Below are positions 1-11,690 of a DNA stretch of 64,000 nt, one piece after another (positions within the stretch are counted from its first letter, which is position 1; every line of letters starts with the position of its first letter). Source of the DNA: Trichostrongylus colubriformis (lineage: Eukaryota > Nematoda > Chromadorea > Rhabditida > Trichostrongylidae); assembly GCA_963978905.1 (NCBI GenBank), contig OZ022256.1, positions 54,794,001 to 54,858,000 of the forward strand. The letters run 5' to 3'. Made by a program: the position numbers and the translations under genes. The notes under the pieces are model-generated. The model saw nothing but the letters and a program-made list of their open reading frames with translations, ran no database searches and had not been told where the DNA came from.

Positions 1-2563
1 TTTTCAAAAAAAAAAAGTTTTTTTCTCAATGCAATTTTTTGAATATTTTCCTGTTCCAATTTGAGCCGATCGAGCCATCGGGCTGCCGCCATATGAGAGA
101 CAGTACCTGGGTCCATCGACTGGTTAATTTTGTTAGTGGCCTCGCATGCTGAGGAACCGAGGCGGTGTTCGTGAATTTCGCACCTTTCGCGAAATTGCCG
201 TAAATTCACTGCTAGTTGAAGCCGTAGAGAATATGAATGTGCTATTCAGAAGCCCTTTTCAGACGCTTCATATACCCCCCACTACCAAATGCTCCCGAAG
301 CTTTACAGGTTTCTACAGGAAAAAACAAAAAGTGTCCCAGAACTTCCCGTCCAACCTAATATATACCCCTCAGCGGCTAGTGATGTAGAGGAGGCAAAGG
401 GGAATTTCAACACCCTTAACGCTGTGTGTACTAGACATACTTCTAAAGCAGAAACACAAAAAAAGCAAAAAAAAAGTAATTTGTTTCAGCGCAAGGATCG
501 AAAAGCTTCAAGAGCAGCAACTGGTTTGAATTCCCGCCAAACAGCCTTTCAACAGTTGTTGACGAGGAAGAGCACAGTTCACAGTTTTGCACCCACAGTC
601 GATTAACTCCCACAGTACGTCACTGATGGCATGATCAGTGACTCTTTGTTTCGCTGCCCTCGTCTATCCATCCCGATGGTTGAGTCTCGCCTATCTACCA
701 GAAAATGTAGAAACTCGAGTGAAATCTCTGTCGTATTTTGGTTGTTGCGCGTGAAACCTTGCATGTGACCCCTGTCGAACAATTACAGCGTATGTATTCA
801 AACTGGTAGGAAGGCTGAGAAAATTAAAGTTTCCATGGACTCCTTTGAGTTCTGCAGTACCACTGGGCTATGGAACCGTGCTGGCTACATGGGTATGACG
901 CGGGTTGCTATGCTTCTCAGAAACAATTGTTTCTGGACAAAAATGCAACGCTTCAAGACCAAGATCTGCGGGGACAATTGGGGGACACCTGGAACATGTG
1001 GGAGGAATGTTTTAAATCGTTAGGGGGCATCATCGTCATGAATTCCATTCCACATAGATTATTCACACGAACCGTCTGCTTCAGCAATAGACCTTTTGAA
1101 CATATTGTGCTGCAAATTACGTCATCTTACGACTACAGCACTGTTCAAACTCAGTGTTTTCTGCTTATACCCATCGGAAGTCGCACAGACGGACGAAGGG
1201 TATGGGCTGGCTCAGCTTAAAAAGGGGTAGAGCGGTGCCCTGGTACGTGGTTCGGAGACAGCACCGGGGACTGCGAAAAAGTGGTCCCGCTTCACACGGA
1301 AATCCAAAGTAAGTCTTTAAGATGTCCTCATAAGCCCGTATCTATACATAGTGGTCGCAAGTCACGTATAGTCACCGTCTGAAAGCTCATAAAGCAGTGC
1401 ACCTTAGTTTATATAATTACAACGGCATTGTCCCACTTTCTCGAGATGTACATATGCCTAGTGAAGCTGCGATCATATGTATTACGCGGTGTCAATATTC
1501 GTATTCAGTTGGTAGATGTGATCCTAGTTTCACGATATGCCTCCAAAATTTGCTTCTTGGAATCAAGGAGGGAAGCAGGGAGCCCTCATGCGAATTCCGT
1601 CCCAGTTGATACTCCGTAAGAGCACTTTTGAAGAAATAGATCGAGCATGAAAAGTGTAGCGCAAACTTTGCATTGAAAGGCACACTTCGCGATAATCAGA
1701 TGGGTCGATTTACTTTCTTGAAACCACAGATCCTTTGGTAACTAGTCAGGCTAACCTTTTTCGCGTCGCCCCGGTGCACTACCATGGCACTTCACCTGCT
1801 CGTATCCACTCCGACGCCTCCCTCTTGAGCTTCCTGATTGGTCAATTGAGCGAAATGGGCGGCGTCTGGGTGGGTTAGAGCAGGTGTAGCGCCGTGAAAG
1901 CGCACCGTGGCGATGCAAGAAAGGTGCAGTTTGCCCAATTATCCAAGGATCTACTGTTCCAAGAATAAGGCTACCTATCCGAATATCGCCAAATATGTCT
2001 TTAAAGGGATCAAAACTGTGTAGTCGAATAGCCCAGGATCTGGGCAGTGTGGAAGGATTGATCATGTAACTCATATCCTCCGTACGTATCTATTCCGCTA
2101 TATTGAGTGGCTGATGTTACCGCAATATAATTGAAAATCAAAACAAATCCTTCCATATTCTAAGGAAGATCTAATCTGTTAAATTCAAATGTCACGCCCA
2201 CTTCTCATTGAAGTATTCGTGCAGTAATCTATTCGCCTTTCAAAATATCATTGGAGAAAACTGCTCAGAGATCATGTCATAGGGTTGAGCATGGTCGCTG
2301 CGCGACCTGGTGTTCCTAACCGCATGTCCCAGCCGTCACCTAACGGCTTCATACCTCCCAGGTATGGCCATCAAACAGCATGGATCTCAACCCGCGAAAT
2401 GATGGCTTTTGAGGGATCATGGAGGCAATTCTTGCACCACTCCCCACAATTTTTCCGGCACATTATGAAATATTTGTTCATGGAGTATACTCAGATTGGA
2501 GCAAAATTACCATTGATACTTTCTTTCTTATTGGCATGGTAAAACCTTGTCAAGTGGAAAATA
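1..2563. other. Intergenic, no supported gene
   Basis: Several short open frames exist on both strands (the longest about 116 codons at 870-1220) but none shows splice sites, known motifs or worm-like codon use. The only recognisable piece is a possible decayed mariner-type end at about 331-363. I see nothing else to annotate. Confidence 0.5.
331..363. repeat. Possible decayed mariner-type terminal repeat
   Basis: The stretch ending in CAACCTAATA resembles, with several mismatches, the right end of the mariner-type MITE at 14,192-14,407 (same order of GTGT, GAACTT and CAACCTAATA). No partner end was found nearby, so this may be a solo fragment or chance. Confidence 0.25.
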
Positions 2564-3444
2564 TTAGGTTGTTCCAAAAGTCTTGTAATATTTTTTCGAT
2601 CATCACTTTTTATTTTTTTCGTCCAACAAATAACAATTAGGCAACAACGTATTGACCATTGTTATCGGCAACCCTCTGCCACTTTATAGGAAAATCGTTG
2701 ATTCCCTCCTCCCAGAACTCTGGGTTCTGAGAGTCGAAGAAGTCAGCGATCGCCTTCGCAAGCAAATCATAATCAACGAATTTTCTCTTGGCCAGGAAGG
2801 ATTCCAGAGGATGGGTAAGGTGATAGCCAGAAGGGGCAATGTCTGGAGAGTATGGCGGGTGGGGCAGTACATCCCAGCCGAGCTCCTATAACTTGGCCTG
2901 GGTACTTCGCGACGTGGGAGCGGGCGTCGTCCTGAAGAAGGGTGACCGCGGACCTTTTCCGGCACTTTTCTCGAACAGCGACGGCGAGCTGCTGGAGCTG
3001 GTGGTGCATACGGTAGCGGTGACTGTCTCACCTTGCACCAGCACCTCGCGGAAAAGCATTTCTTCCTCGTCCCAGAACCAGCTCAGTCCCAAGCGTGGTT
3101 TGTCCTTCATGTCAATCTCGCCGTTGCTGAAGCTGATGAACCAGCGGCGCACGGTCACGTAGCTCACACATCCCTTGCCCAATGCAGCGCTGATGGAGTG
3201 GCAAGCTTCCGTCGTTTTGGTGCCGCAAGACCGCTCATAAAGGATGACACCGCGAGTTGGGTGGGTATCGACAACGGACATTGTAGCTTTCTCCACGGGA
3301 TCTGGTGGGTCAATATATATCTTCCTAGAAGGCTTAGGGAACGTTCTACCATATTCCTGAACCGCCTGGATCTGCCTCGAAGTGAACATGAGTTACCGAT
3401 TTTTTTTTTTGGAAAAATACTACAAGACTTTTGGAACAGCCTAA
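2564..3444 (-). mobile_element. mariner transposon, internally deleted copy
   Basis: An 881-bp element bounded by terminal inverted repeats that begin TTAGGTTGTTCCAAAAGTCT on the left and read the same from the right except for one base (TTAGGC), 23 of 24 identical. TA dinucleotides at 2562-2563 and 3445-3446 flank it, as expected for mariner target duplication. Full-length mariners are about 1.3 kb, so roughly 400 bp is missing. The transposase remnant lies on the minus strand. The near-identical ends suggest a fairly recent insertion, or ends kept for mobilisation by another copy. Confidence 0.9.
2637..3389 (-). pseudogene. mariner transposase remnant
   Basis: Starts at a minus-strand ATG (3389). 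The N-terminal half has the paired helix-turn-helix DNA-binding part, ending in a mariner-like GEIDMKDKPRLG. Downstream, in other frames, come LLQDDARSHVA (the region of the second catalytic Asp) and LGWDVLPHPPYSPDIAPSGYH spread over about 20 residues (third catalytic Asp). An undamaged C-terminus ends at TAA 2639-2637. The block with the first catalytic Asp is absent, and a frameshift plus an in-frame TAG near 2890 separate the last two blocks. About 251 codons of sequence remain against roughly 345 in intact relatives. It cannot encode active enzyme. The remnant fills the mariner element between its inverted repeats. Confidence 0.88.
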
Positions 3445-4753
3445 TACTTCAGCTGCATACTGTATCAAGGAATGCCCATTTGTCGTTGATGAACAGCTTG
3501 TTGCCTCGCGTCGCGCGTTTTTCTTCCCTTCGGCATCTTTGAGGTGTATGCGACTCAAATGAACTGTGAACTAGTCGACTGTGAGTGAGTGATTTTGTCT
3601 TCCCAAACAGGTTCGATAGGTATTCACTCACCATGAAAGGCAAGATGATGACGAGGAAAGTCCACGTTTAGATTGTGGGTTTATGCAGGTGGTAACAGAG
3701 TAGTTTACCCCATCTCCATCACTTCAATGGCGAACGCAGAAAAAGCGGCAATAAAGTCATCTTGCGCGCGATGCGTATCACCAGAGTTAGCTTTGCACAG
3801 AATGAGGCCGAGGTAGGCCGTCCCCAAAGTAGTCCTCTGTGGGAAGATGACTGATCCACTCTAGCGAAAATCAGCAAAAACAGAAGTCATCGTCGCGGAG
3901 CTCAGAAGGACCAAGGGTTGTGATTCAGTGAGTGACAGGTGTTCACTTTCCGTGATGGTGTATGCGAGGACAGTCTTCTGGACACCTTCGCTTCAGTTAT
4001 GGAGAATAAAAGCGCTTGGGACTCCAACAACGTTGCTGGCATCCACTGCGTCCTCTCTGGGATTACTGTATGTGGCGGTTGAGCATTATAAAAAAACCTA
4101 GCCCTTCGGTTTGATCGATTCCGTAGAATCAAATGTTCAAAAAAATGGAAACATGGGAACAACTTGTCAGATTCCAATCTTCTATAACTGCAACAGCGCT
4201 GTAAGTTTAGAGAAAAAGAAGAAATTTCGTTCTCGACCTTTTCCCCTGATTATCCATATGAGCGCAAGAAAATAAATAATTTGTAACTATAAAGTTATCG
4301 AATTGACACACCATTAATTGAATTGATTCATTACAGTAGAACCTCTCGCAGTAAAACGTTAGAAAAACACTTTAAACGGAATGAAAAGTTTGCCAACCTC
4401 GTCCGGTTCAACTACGCCGCTGCTTTAGCACTATTCGAAGTTTTGTGAAACCAATTCACCAAGTGTTTCAAACATAAGGGTAAAAGGATGAACTGGTTGC
4501 TATAGACTAGGAACTATAAGCGATGGCATTGTATTAAGAAGCGCAAGGCGTTATTGTTTCGCCAAAATGTTGTTTTATTCATCAGAAGTTCGTTCGCCCT
4601 TTACGAAAATGTATTCATTCGGGCAATCGGCTTGTTTGCATTCGATGTGTTCATCGTAATTCAGCTGATTATATGGCCTATAGGAAAGAGAAACGCAGAA
4701 AATAAGGGTGAAAGGCTTCTGAAATGTTGGGATACATCACGTGTTCGAACCCT
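3445..4753. other. Intergenic, nothing recognised
   Basis: No open frame here exceeds about 91 codons and none has exon-like borders. I see no inverted repeats or RNA genes. Confidence 0.4.
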
Positions 4754-5134
4754 TTTTTCAAAGGCAGCATTAGGGGCAATGTGGTCAATGTGAAATCCGT
4801 GGAAGGAGCCACACACATGGGAACTATGGTCCTAAAAAAGGCCATTTATGACAAAATTACGGTCAAAAAGCGCGCGCCCGAGCTGTCGAATATCCCTTCG
4901 TGTTTACGTCTTGGCAAACTATCAATGAAAGATTCGTCCTGGCTACCCGCCTCTTGGCGGAATCTGGAAGGGTGGTCCGCGTGGAGAATCAACGGTGGGG
5001 AGGGGTACTAGTTCTCGGATCTTTGGCAATTTCCTTCCGTTTTTTCTTCATTGTCGTATCACTAAGCACCTATACTTCATATTCACTACATTATCCATGA
5101 TTCCTTCAAATCTCCCCTACCGCTGCCTTCCAAG
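4754..5134. repeat. TIR element, TTAAAGGCAG family, copy 1
   Basis: The left end reads TTCAAAGGCAGCATTAGGGG; the right end, read on the other strand, is TTGGAAGGCAGCGGTAGGGG. The interior near 5010-5090 is similar, inverted, to the interior of copies at 6309 and 51,383 (motif around GTAATACGAYG plus a run resembling GAARAAAAACGG). It is a diverged non-coding element of about 380 bp. The 9-bp-TSD family copy at 5137 begins within three bases of its right end. Confidence 0.6.
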
Positions 5135-5136
5135 AA

Positions 5137-5363
5137 TATGTACCCTTATGTCAGAATTTCGCACCACGGCGTATCGCAAGTGAAGCATTGCCGACGAGTT
5201 GAAGGCGACATCTAAGTGGGTCCAAAAGCAAGTGCAAGTCATCTATGTATGGCGCCTCTAGCAATACCACAGAAATTCATCTACAGCGACGCGCATAGCT
5301 CGTACACATTGCGTCGCACGCCGCTTGTCGTCGTGCGAAATCCTGACATAAGGGGGCATATCC
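5137..5363. repeat. MITE of the GGGTGTGT/9-bp TSD superfamily, copy 1
   Basis: The left end TATGTACCCTTATGTCAGAA and the right end, inverted (ATATGCCCCCTTATGTCAGG), share the TTATGTCAG core with the copies at 9022 and 58,404. The interior holds related GC-rich blocks. This copy is old, and I could not see a clear target-site duplication. Confidence 0.65.
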
Positions 5364-6308
5364 CGTTTTGAACCCTCGTTCAATTGAACTATTTTTGAAA
5401 GGGTGCACTCGGGTGCGAAAAGTACATAAAGGGCATTAGGGACGTTTAACATCCCGTTAAATAGTAACTTATTTGACAATCGAGGATGTGAAAAACTATG
5501 CCAACGTTCCATTTCTATCTTTACACTAGATGGTATGCCAGTATGTTATTATATGGATATGCTGCAAGCCAATGAAGTCGAAACAGCCTTCGAAATTTCC
5601 GTCTGTCATGTGAACTTGAGCGGAGGTAGTGTGGTGCATGTAGTGCGCACACAGCCTCTCATGGTGCGGAGATCAAATCCCGCATCAACGCCCAGCCAGC
5701 TACCAAGCCTTCCATCCCCAGGGCTTAGCGAATTGGCACCACATTCGTGGAGAAGAATAAAGCATTGGCTTGTGAATTGGCTGATTACCGCAAGCCATTG
5801 TATAGGTCGAATCGGCTTCACATACTACCACAATTCTAAACGGAACTAGAATGCACGGCGCATCCCACAGTTGGAATTGATTAACGCTAACACCATTTTC
5901 CTTTCTATGGGAACTTAAAAGCTTACAGTTGTCCTCCTTATGGGATAAATATGTAGTCGATTCGTAACGGTCCGAGTTGTACCCTTCTTACGATTATTTT
6001 GTAAATCATGGCGGCGCTAAGACCATTCAGCAGAGAGTAGAAAATTTACCCCACCATCCTTTCAATGTGTTTAGTAGTGAGAATAAGCGGGGGTTTGCGA
6101 ATGATTACGGTAAGATGGGAGAAGACAGATTTTTCTGTAGTGAAGGGTATGTTGAAGGAGGAAGCCTTCGGATGATTAGGTACTCATATTAGTGATGTCA
6201 CTGAGAGGCTCCCGGCAGTTTTTCCCCACTGGTGCAATATTTAACCCTTTTATTTCATCACTGTGTGAGGTAAAGCTTAAAGTTAATCGTTGAAATAACC
6301 GTTATGCG

Positions 6309-7008
6309 TTTAAAGGCAGTGTTAGGGAAAAATCGGACGAAATGCGAAAAAAGTGGCGAATATGACGGTCGTGATGATCAGTAATACGACGGTGAAGGAA
6401 AAACGGAAGTAAATGACCAAAAACCCGAAAATAGAACCCCTTTCCAACGACTGATTCACGACGTGGACGACCATTCCGTCAACAGTCGGGTGGCCCGAAC
6501 GAATCTGCCATTGGCATGTATCCATGTAATCAATGCACAAAAACAACGTGGAAACAATATAAAAAACTTAAAAGGCATCTTATCGTTCTGCAGGCGAGCG
6601 AAGACAACAAGTGAGTATCAATAGAAAAGAAAAGAAGAATAGAAAAGAAAGATTTGCGAAATCTACGGGTAAGCAACAAAAATCAAAAACACAGAAAAAG
6701 ATAATCAGCTGATTAAAAAAGAGTCGGCGATGCTCTGTTCACAAAAGCGCGCTCCGATCGCTCCAGCCGGCAGCATCGCCCTGGCCCTCCCCCGCCCCTC
6801 CAGCCAATCATGGGGAGCTCTTCGCTAGGAGGCGGGCTGGCCTGAATAAAGGTGGATTGCCCTGATGTGGCCGCCTCCGCCACAGCTCAAGGGGGCGCTT
6901 TCCGCGAGGGATTTCGCCATGCATAGGCCGTTCAGACCCGTAGTTGTTCACTACATGACTCCTTTTGAGGTTCCCTATCACCCACATTGCCCCTAACACT
7001 CTCTTTAA
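6309..7008. repeat. TIR element, TTAAAGGCAG family, copy 2
   Basis: About 700 bp between TTTAAAGGCAGTGTTAGGG on the left and an inverted TCTTAAAGAGAGTGTTAGGG on the right. The left subterminal part (GAATATGACGGTC, then GATCAGTAATACGACG) is shared with copy 3 at 14,863. No coding capacity is seen; the 74-codon frame inside is not conserved in other copies. A purine-rich GA tract lies at about 6618-6652. Confidence 0.65.
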
Positions 7009-7159
7009 GAGGACGGAGGTGTGTAATGACAGGTCGCTCCAGCGTAGGTGAAATCACATAAGGCTACTCTGAGAGGATGAAAATATGGACTGGCCTCCTT
7101 TAGACATTGTACTGGGTTTGGGAGTAAGTTCCCGCTTTACTCTGTCTATCATATTGTTC

Positions 7160-7720
7160 TCTTTATCTTTCGACCAAGCTTATATATGTTTTCGATAGAG
7201 CTTTTTCTGCTCTACAAAAAACTACCATCTGTTTTCTGATTCCTTCGTTTGCATAATAATTATGAGATTTGGAAATGAAGTAAGCTGAAGGCAATGACTG
7301 ACACTCTCGACACTTTATCTTCCTCATCTGCCACCGAGATCAAAAAATGTATGTGCCTATGTTTTCATAGAGCGTTTTCAGCTCTACAAAATAATACTAC
7401 CTTTCACTCAAGTCGCTCGACTTTTTGCTGTTTTTAAGACTCACAAATGCGGTACTTAGCAAAAGTGTGCACTTTCGTAATCTTCTCTTTCTCGCCTACC
7501 ATCGAGGATGAAGGAAATATTTGTATACGTATTGAAAAAAGCTTTTTTTATTCTAAAAAATGATGCTAAGGGTCTTCTGAGTACTTTCACGGTTTGATAT
7601 TCCTGAGGCTTAGAAATGGCGTACCTAGTAAGAGCCCATCCACACTTTTTTTCGCAAAACATCGAAATTCTACCGAACATTTTTGTCGTACAAAAAACCT
7701 CTCAATTATAACAGTAGATG
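7160..7720. repeat. Degenerate ~170-bp tandem repeat
   Basis: The motif GTTTTCGATAGAGC...GCTCTACAAAA recurs at about 7188 and 7361, and in decayed form at about 7529, spacing near 170 bp. A related inverted block (AAAGCTCTACCGAAAACATA) occurs near 7893-7915. Units are heavily diverged, so boundaries are approximate. Confidence 0.45.
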
Positions 7721-9021
7721 GCTCAGGAACATCTTTTTCCCTCATTTAACTCCGTCTGACGTGGAGAAAAGGTGAACTTTTTGGGTCTCGATGCGCCAGA
7801 ACTCATGTTTTTCCTCTACAAGTAACTCCATTTTTAAACCTCAAAAGAACAAACAATCAAACGATCAGAAACAAATGGAACGTTCTCGTAGAACTGAAAA
7901 AGCTCTACCGAAAACATATGCACATGCATTTTCTGTTCACGATGGCAGACGAGGAAGGCGAAGTGTTCATGCCAACTTTGCCTTCAGCTTACTTCATTTC
8001 CAAACCCCATGAATATTAGGCAATCGAAGGAGTTGAGAAAGAGATGTAGCGTTTTGAACAGCAGAAAAAACTCATTCGAAACATCCAGAACTTTCGTCGA
8101 AAGATGAAGGGAACCATGTGAGAAACAGAGATAAAAAACCGTGGGAATTTACTCCTCAATCCCATGTATGAAAAATTGCAATCACTTTTCACCACGATTC
8201 TAAATGAAACTCTTATACAATGCGCGGCGCACCCTGCAGGAGAAATTGATTGTCACCGAGAAATTTGAACTTTAAGTTTGTGGCTCTCGTCTGGTTCATG
8301 TGTCCCTTCAAATTTGCATGCTTGAAGTATAGGTGGTGGGTTCCAAAACCAGAATAAAAAAGATGAGATTCCGATAAAATCAATAGTACACTTAGATGGC
8401 TTCGCAGCGTGAAAACAATCTTCTAGGCCTTCGCATACAATTCATCTCAAAACTGTTCGAGAATTCATGGACCGATGCTATAAAATGACGTTGGCGAAAT
8501 ATCAAGATGACCGGCTAATAGTTTTATCAACGAAAACAAAAGGGAACAAAACATAGACAGGAACGAATTGCAATGATTAAGCGTGATTGTCCACGAAACC
8601 CTGAAGCTCTCCGTGAGATCGTCATACGAATAATCCAGATTGTTGTTCGCCTGTTCGTAGGTGGTAGCGATTGTCGTGAATTGATTGATCCGAACGATCA
8701 TTCCTTCCATATAGGTGGATGATTACGTTCTCTTGCATTGTGAATAAGTTTAGATTGACATCTAGAATGTCTACCGTAATCAAAGTTGTTGTTAGTTTAC
8801 TAATTCTAAGCTTGAATGATATCAAAATATCATTCAATGACGCTATATGCTGCCGATAAACAGGACAGTACGTATGGAAAAAATGATTAAAGTCCTCCAA
8901 AAGTTTGTTGTATCATTTTCATTTTCTATCAACTAATTAGCTAACAGTACCTACTACTGTACGTAAAATGTGATTATTTTTAATTCAAAATGGCCCGCTA
9001 GAAGAGAAGGGATGAATTTGG
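7721..9021. other. Intergenic, nothing recognised
   Basis: Apart from the inverted relic of the 170-bp repeat near 7.9 kb, I see only short unsupported open frames (81 and 92 codons on the minus strand at 8465-8900). Confidence 0.4.
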
Positions 9022-9258
9022 GGGTGTGGGCTCTTATGTCAGGAATTCGCACCGCGGCAGGTCGCGAGTGAAACGGTGCGGACGAGCTGAGGGCGCCATG
9101 TTCTTGGGTCCCGAAGCGACTACAAGCCAACTGCGTATGGCGCCCCTACCATTGCCGTATTATCGTTCTAAGACGCAACTACCGCGATGCGCATAGCTCG
9201 CACACACTGCTTCCACGCCCCTCGTCGTCCGAAATCCTGACATGAGGGTACACACCCG
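9022..9258. repeat. MITE of the GGGTGTGT/9-bp TSD superfamily, copy 2
   Basis: Left end GGGTGTGGGCTCTTATGTCA; right end, inverted, GGGTGTGTACCCTCATGTCA. The interior contains the same subterminal blocks as the copies at 5137 and 58,404 (GCATAGCTCG, GGGTCCCGAAGCG, ATGGCGCC). Flanks GAATTTGGG and GAATTCTGG agree at 7 of 9 positions, compatible with an aged 9-bp target duplication. Confidence 0.72.
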
Positions 9259-9261
9259 AAT

Positions 9262-9725
9262 TCTGGAGGTCACTTCAACATGTTGGTCTCGAAACGTTTC
9301 TCCCGAAAAAAAGTTATTCGGATGCCTAAACAAGCGGCAATGGATGGGGCCAGGTCAGATGAGTATGGTGGATCCGGCAGAGTTTTTAACCCCCGCTAAT
9401 CCATTTTCAGGGTTGTTTGTGCAACATGAGGCCATGGTCATCTTGAAGGAAGATAGGTCCTTTCTAGGCAGTACTGAGCATTTGATCTGCAGTTTGCGAT
9501 GCATCTCACCGAGGAGGTCCTCACAGTACTTTTCAGCCGCTTTCATTGTAGTTTCGCTGGGATGCATTAAGCTATGTTGGATTAAAGCAGTCGTAGACCA
9601 TCATAGCACCGCCATGCTAACGAGGTAATCGCTACGAGCCTGACCTTTGTCCAATCATGAGGCAGGTTGTCGTCGATCGTCCCACGGAATCAGTTCTCAT
9701 CACATTTCGCGATGGAGTTTATAGA
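9262..9725 (-). pseudogene. Decayed irritans-type mariner relic
   Basis: Translated on the minus strand, patches in shifting frames match mariner transposase order: a WLDKGQA patch near 9650, WWSTTALIQHSL near 9600, then HPSETTMKAAEKYCEDL and GEMHRKLQ near 9500-9560, a decayed LLHDNARPH region near 9450, and PPYSSDLAP near 9360. The EMHRKLQ wording is typical of the irritans subfamily. Stops and frameshifts break it throughout, and no terminal repeats were found. It is much older than the copy at 2564. Confidence 0.65.
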
Positions 9726-11230
9726 CCCCGGAAAGAGCAAATTCGTATATGAACGTAGAAGTGCTCAGCAGTGTAACGGTGTAGAAAGAACGAATCAAAA
9801 AGAGGAAAAACGAGAAATAGGAACCCGTGATCTCCTTCCCTCTCGAGACCCTCTGCACTCACTCGCCGGGACTGCACGTCACTAGCCAGGGTAGACTGCA
9901 GATAGGCGAGAGATTGAGTCAGCCGGCCGCGAGCGTTGTTCCGCAGTCGCCCCAACACGCTCTGGAGATGGGGACAAGTTCGGGATGAGTAGGGTAAGGG
10001 ACAAGAAGTGAAGAGCGCATGGACTAAGCTGCTCCGCCCACTGTAGGGGGAACAAGCTGTGAAATGTTCCGTTTTTAGGCCGAAACTTGTTTGTTCGTTT
10101 CAAAAATGGTCCAAACGAGCAGAAAAGATAGGATGAGGCCAGCCATGAGTATCTGAAAGTCACGAAAAGGCCTGGACATAGTGGGCGGAGTGCACCCCGA
10201 GTGGCCAGCTGTACAACAAGGATTCGTAACTCGGTTCCAACTCGTCCTCGAGACCTGGAAAAAATCCGTAGAATGACCAACGTCGAAACCGTTGAACATA
10301 ATTGAAGCCAGCGGAAACACGTCCAAAAGGGGCGGGGCGTGATGTGGTAGTGGGTGCAGAATAAATTCATGGAAAAAACCATTCCTACCGAATAACTGGC
10401 GCCTATGATGTTACACGTGCAGTAGTGTGCGCTCGCCTAACTGCTATACATATAGTCGTTACAATCTTCGAAAGGCGAGGTGTGCTCGGTAATGGAGCCG
10501 TAACCAGACTTGACGATCTTGGGAAGAGATCTCTATATAGTCGTTGTTCAAAACAATCAGACCCACGATCTTTGTGGCTTCGGTGAATCGGTACCGATCT
10601 CAATTCATCCTCAATGCTAATAATGTGTTGCTCGAATGGAGACTGTAAACGCGTGTGTTTAATTCCTCGTCATTTTCAATATGATCCCTGGAAACAAAGC
10701 GTCCTTGAATTGTCTGTGGGTAATCTTAACCGAGAAGGATGACTTGAATCTCGATGGCGCCGTACTTTCGCGCACACGCACACTCACCTTTGCCTGATTC
10801 AGACATTAGCAAATAGTGCATAGCATAGTTTGCTCACACTGGGTTTACATTTGATGCGATCTGATTACACGTTAATCAGGGCAGACATCTCATCTCAAGT
10901 GCTGAGTTTTCATTACAAAGGATACTCATGTTGCCAAGCATGTAGATGAACTTCTATTTATTTTGGTGTAGCACTCTACGCAATCATGAGTTTTTGGGGG
11001 AATCGTGTGCAAATGTCAGCATTTCATGTGTCAGTCGCTCTATTGAACTTGGTAGAATTTGTCGAAAAGGTTGAAGCTATGCATCGATTGTGACAACTGT
11101 GGTATCAGTGGGATCTTGGAGTCGTGAAATCACTGCAAATACCGGATTAATATCGATTAGAAAAATGATAGAATTTGAGGGCATACGAAATCTGCGAGAA
11201 GTGTCTGGGTGCTTATCATTTTACATCATA
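9726..11230. other. Intergenic, GC-rich stretch without supported gene
   Basis: Contains a GC-richer block at about 9835-10,060 and a 166-codon minus-strand frame at 9882-10,382. The frame lacks splice sites and conserved motifs and overlaps other frames equally. I do not call a gene. Confidence 0.4.
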
Positions 11231-11619
11231 GGTATCGTCCGCGGAAAAATGATTTCCTTCGTTACTCATATACTTATGTTGTATTTGCCTAATAAGGGTC
11301 GCCTGCAAAGTTTCACGCGAAAAAGTGAGAATTTGGCTCAGATACAGCTCCCCATATTCTCGGCCAGATGGAGGGGCCTTTAAGCAAGAGCCCCGTCCCG
11401 TCGTCTGCAACGGCCGTTCCTACAATGCGTTTCCGACCGCGACGGACGACGGGGTGGGCACTTGCTCGGAAGCCCAGCCCATGCGGCCGAAACTTTGTGG
11501 TGCTGTGCCGTGGTCCAATTCACATTTCTTCGCGTGAAACCTTGCATGCAGCTCACACTAGGCAAATACAACATGGATATATGGGTAACAGAAAAACCAA
11601 TTTTTTCGTGGACGATTCC
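11231..11619. repeat. MITE with ~105-bp terminal inverted repeats
   Basis: The left arm (GGTATCGTCCGCGGAAAAAT onward, to about 11,335) pairs with the right arm (ending GGACGATTCC; inverted start GGAATCGTCCACGAAAAAAT). Shared internal landmarks are CATGTTGTATTTGCCTA-like and GTTTCACGCG. The unpaired middle (about 11,340-11,510) is GC-rich. No coding sequence is seen. Confidence 0.75.
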
Positions 11620-11620
11620 T

Positions 11621-11690
11621 TTAAAGACACCGGGATGAGACAATTTTGGCATACGGTATGAGCTGCAATGGCCTGCAAATCGCAACCTTG
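11621..11690. repeat. Left-end fragment of the CTTAAAGACACCGG family
   Basis: TTAAAGACACCGGGATGAG, then AATTTTGGCATACGGTA, matches the left end of the elements at 14,005 and 28,080. It directly abuts the long-TIR element on its left. The rest of the element is missing. Confidence 0.45.

Noticed and set aside
9882..10382. 166-codon minus-strand open frame
   Set aside because: Composition and overlap with other frames suggest chance in GC-richer DNA; no conserved motif.
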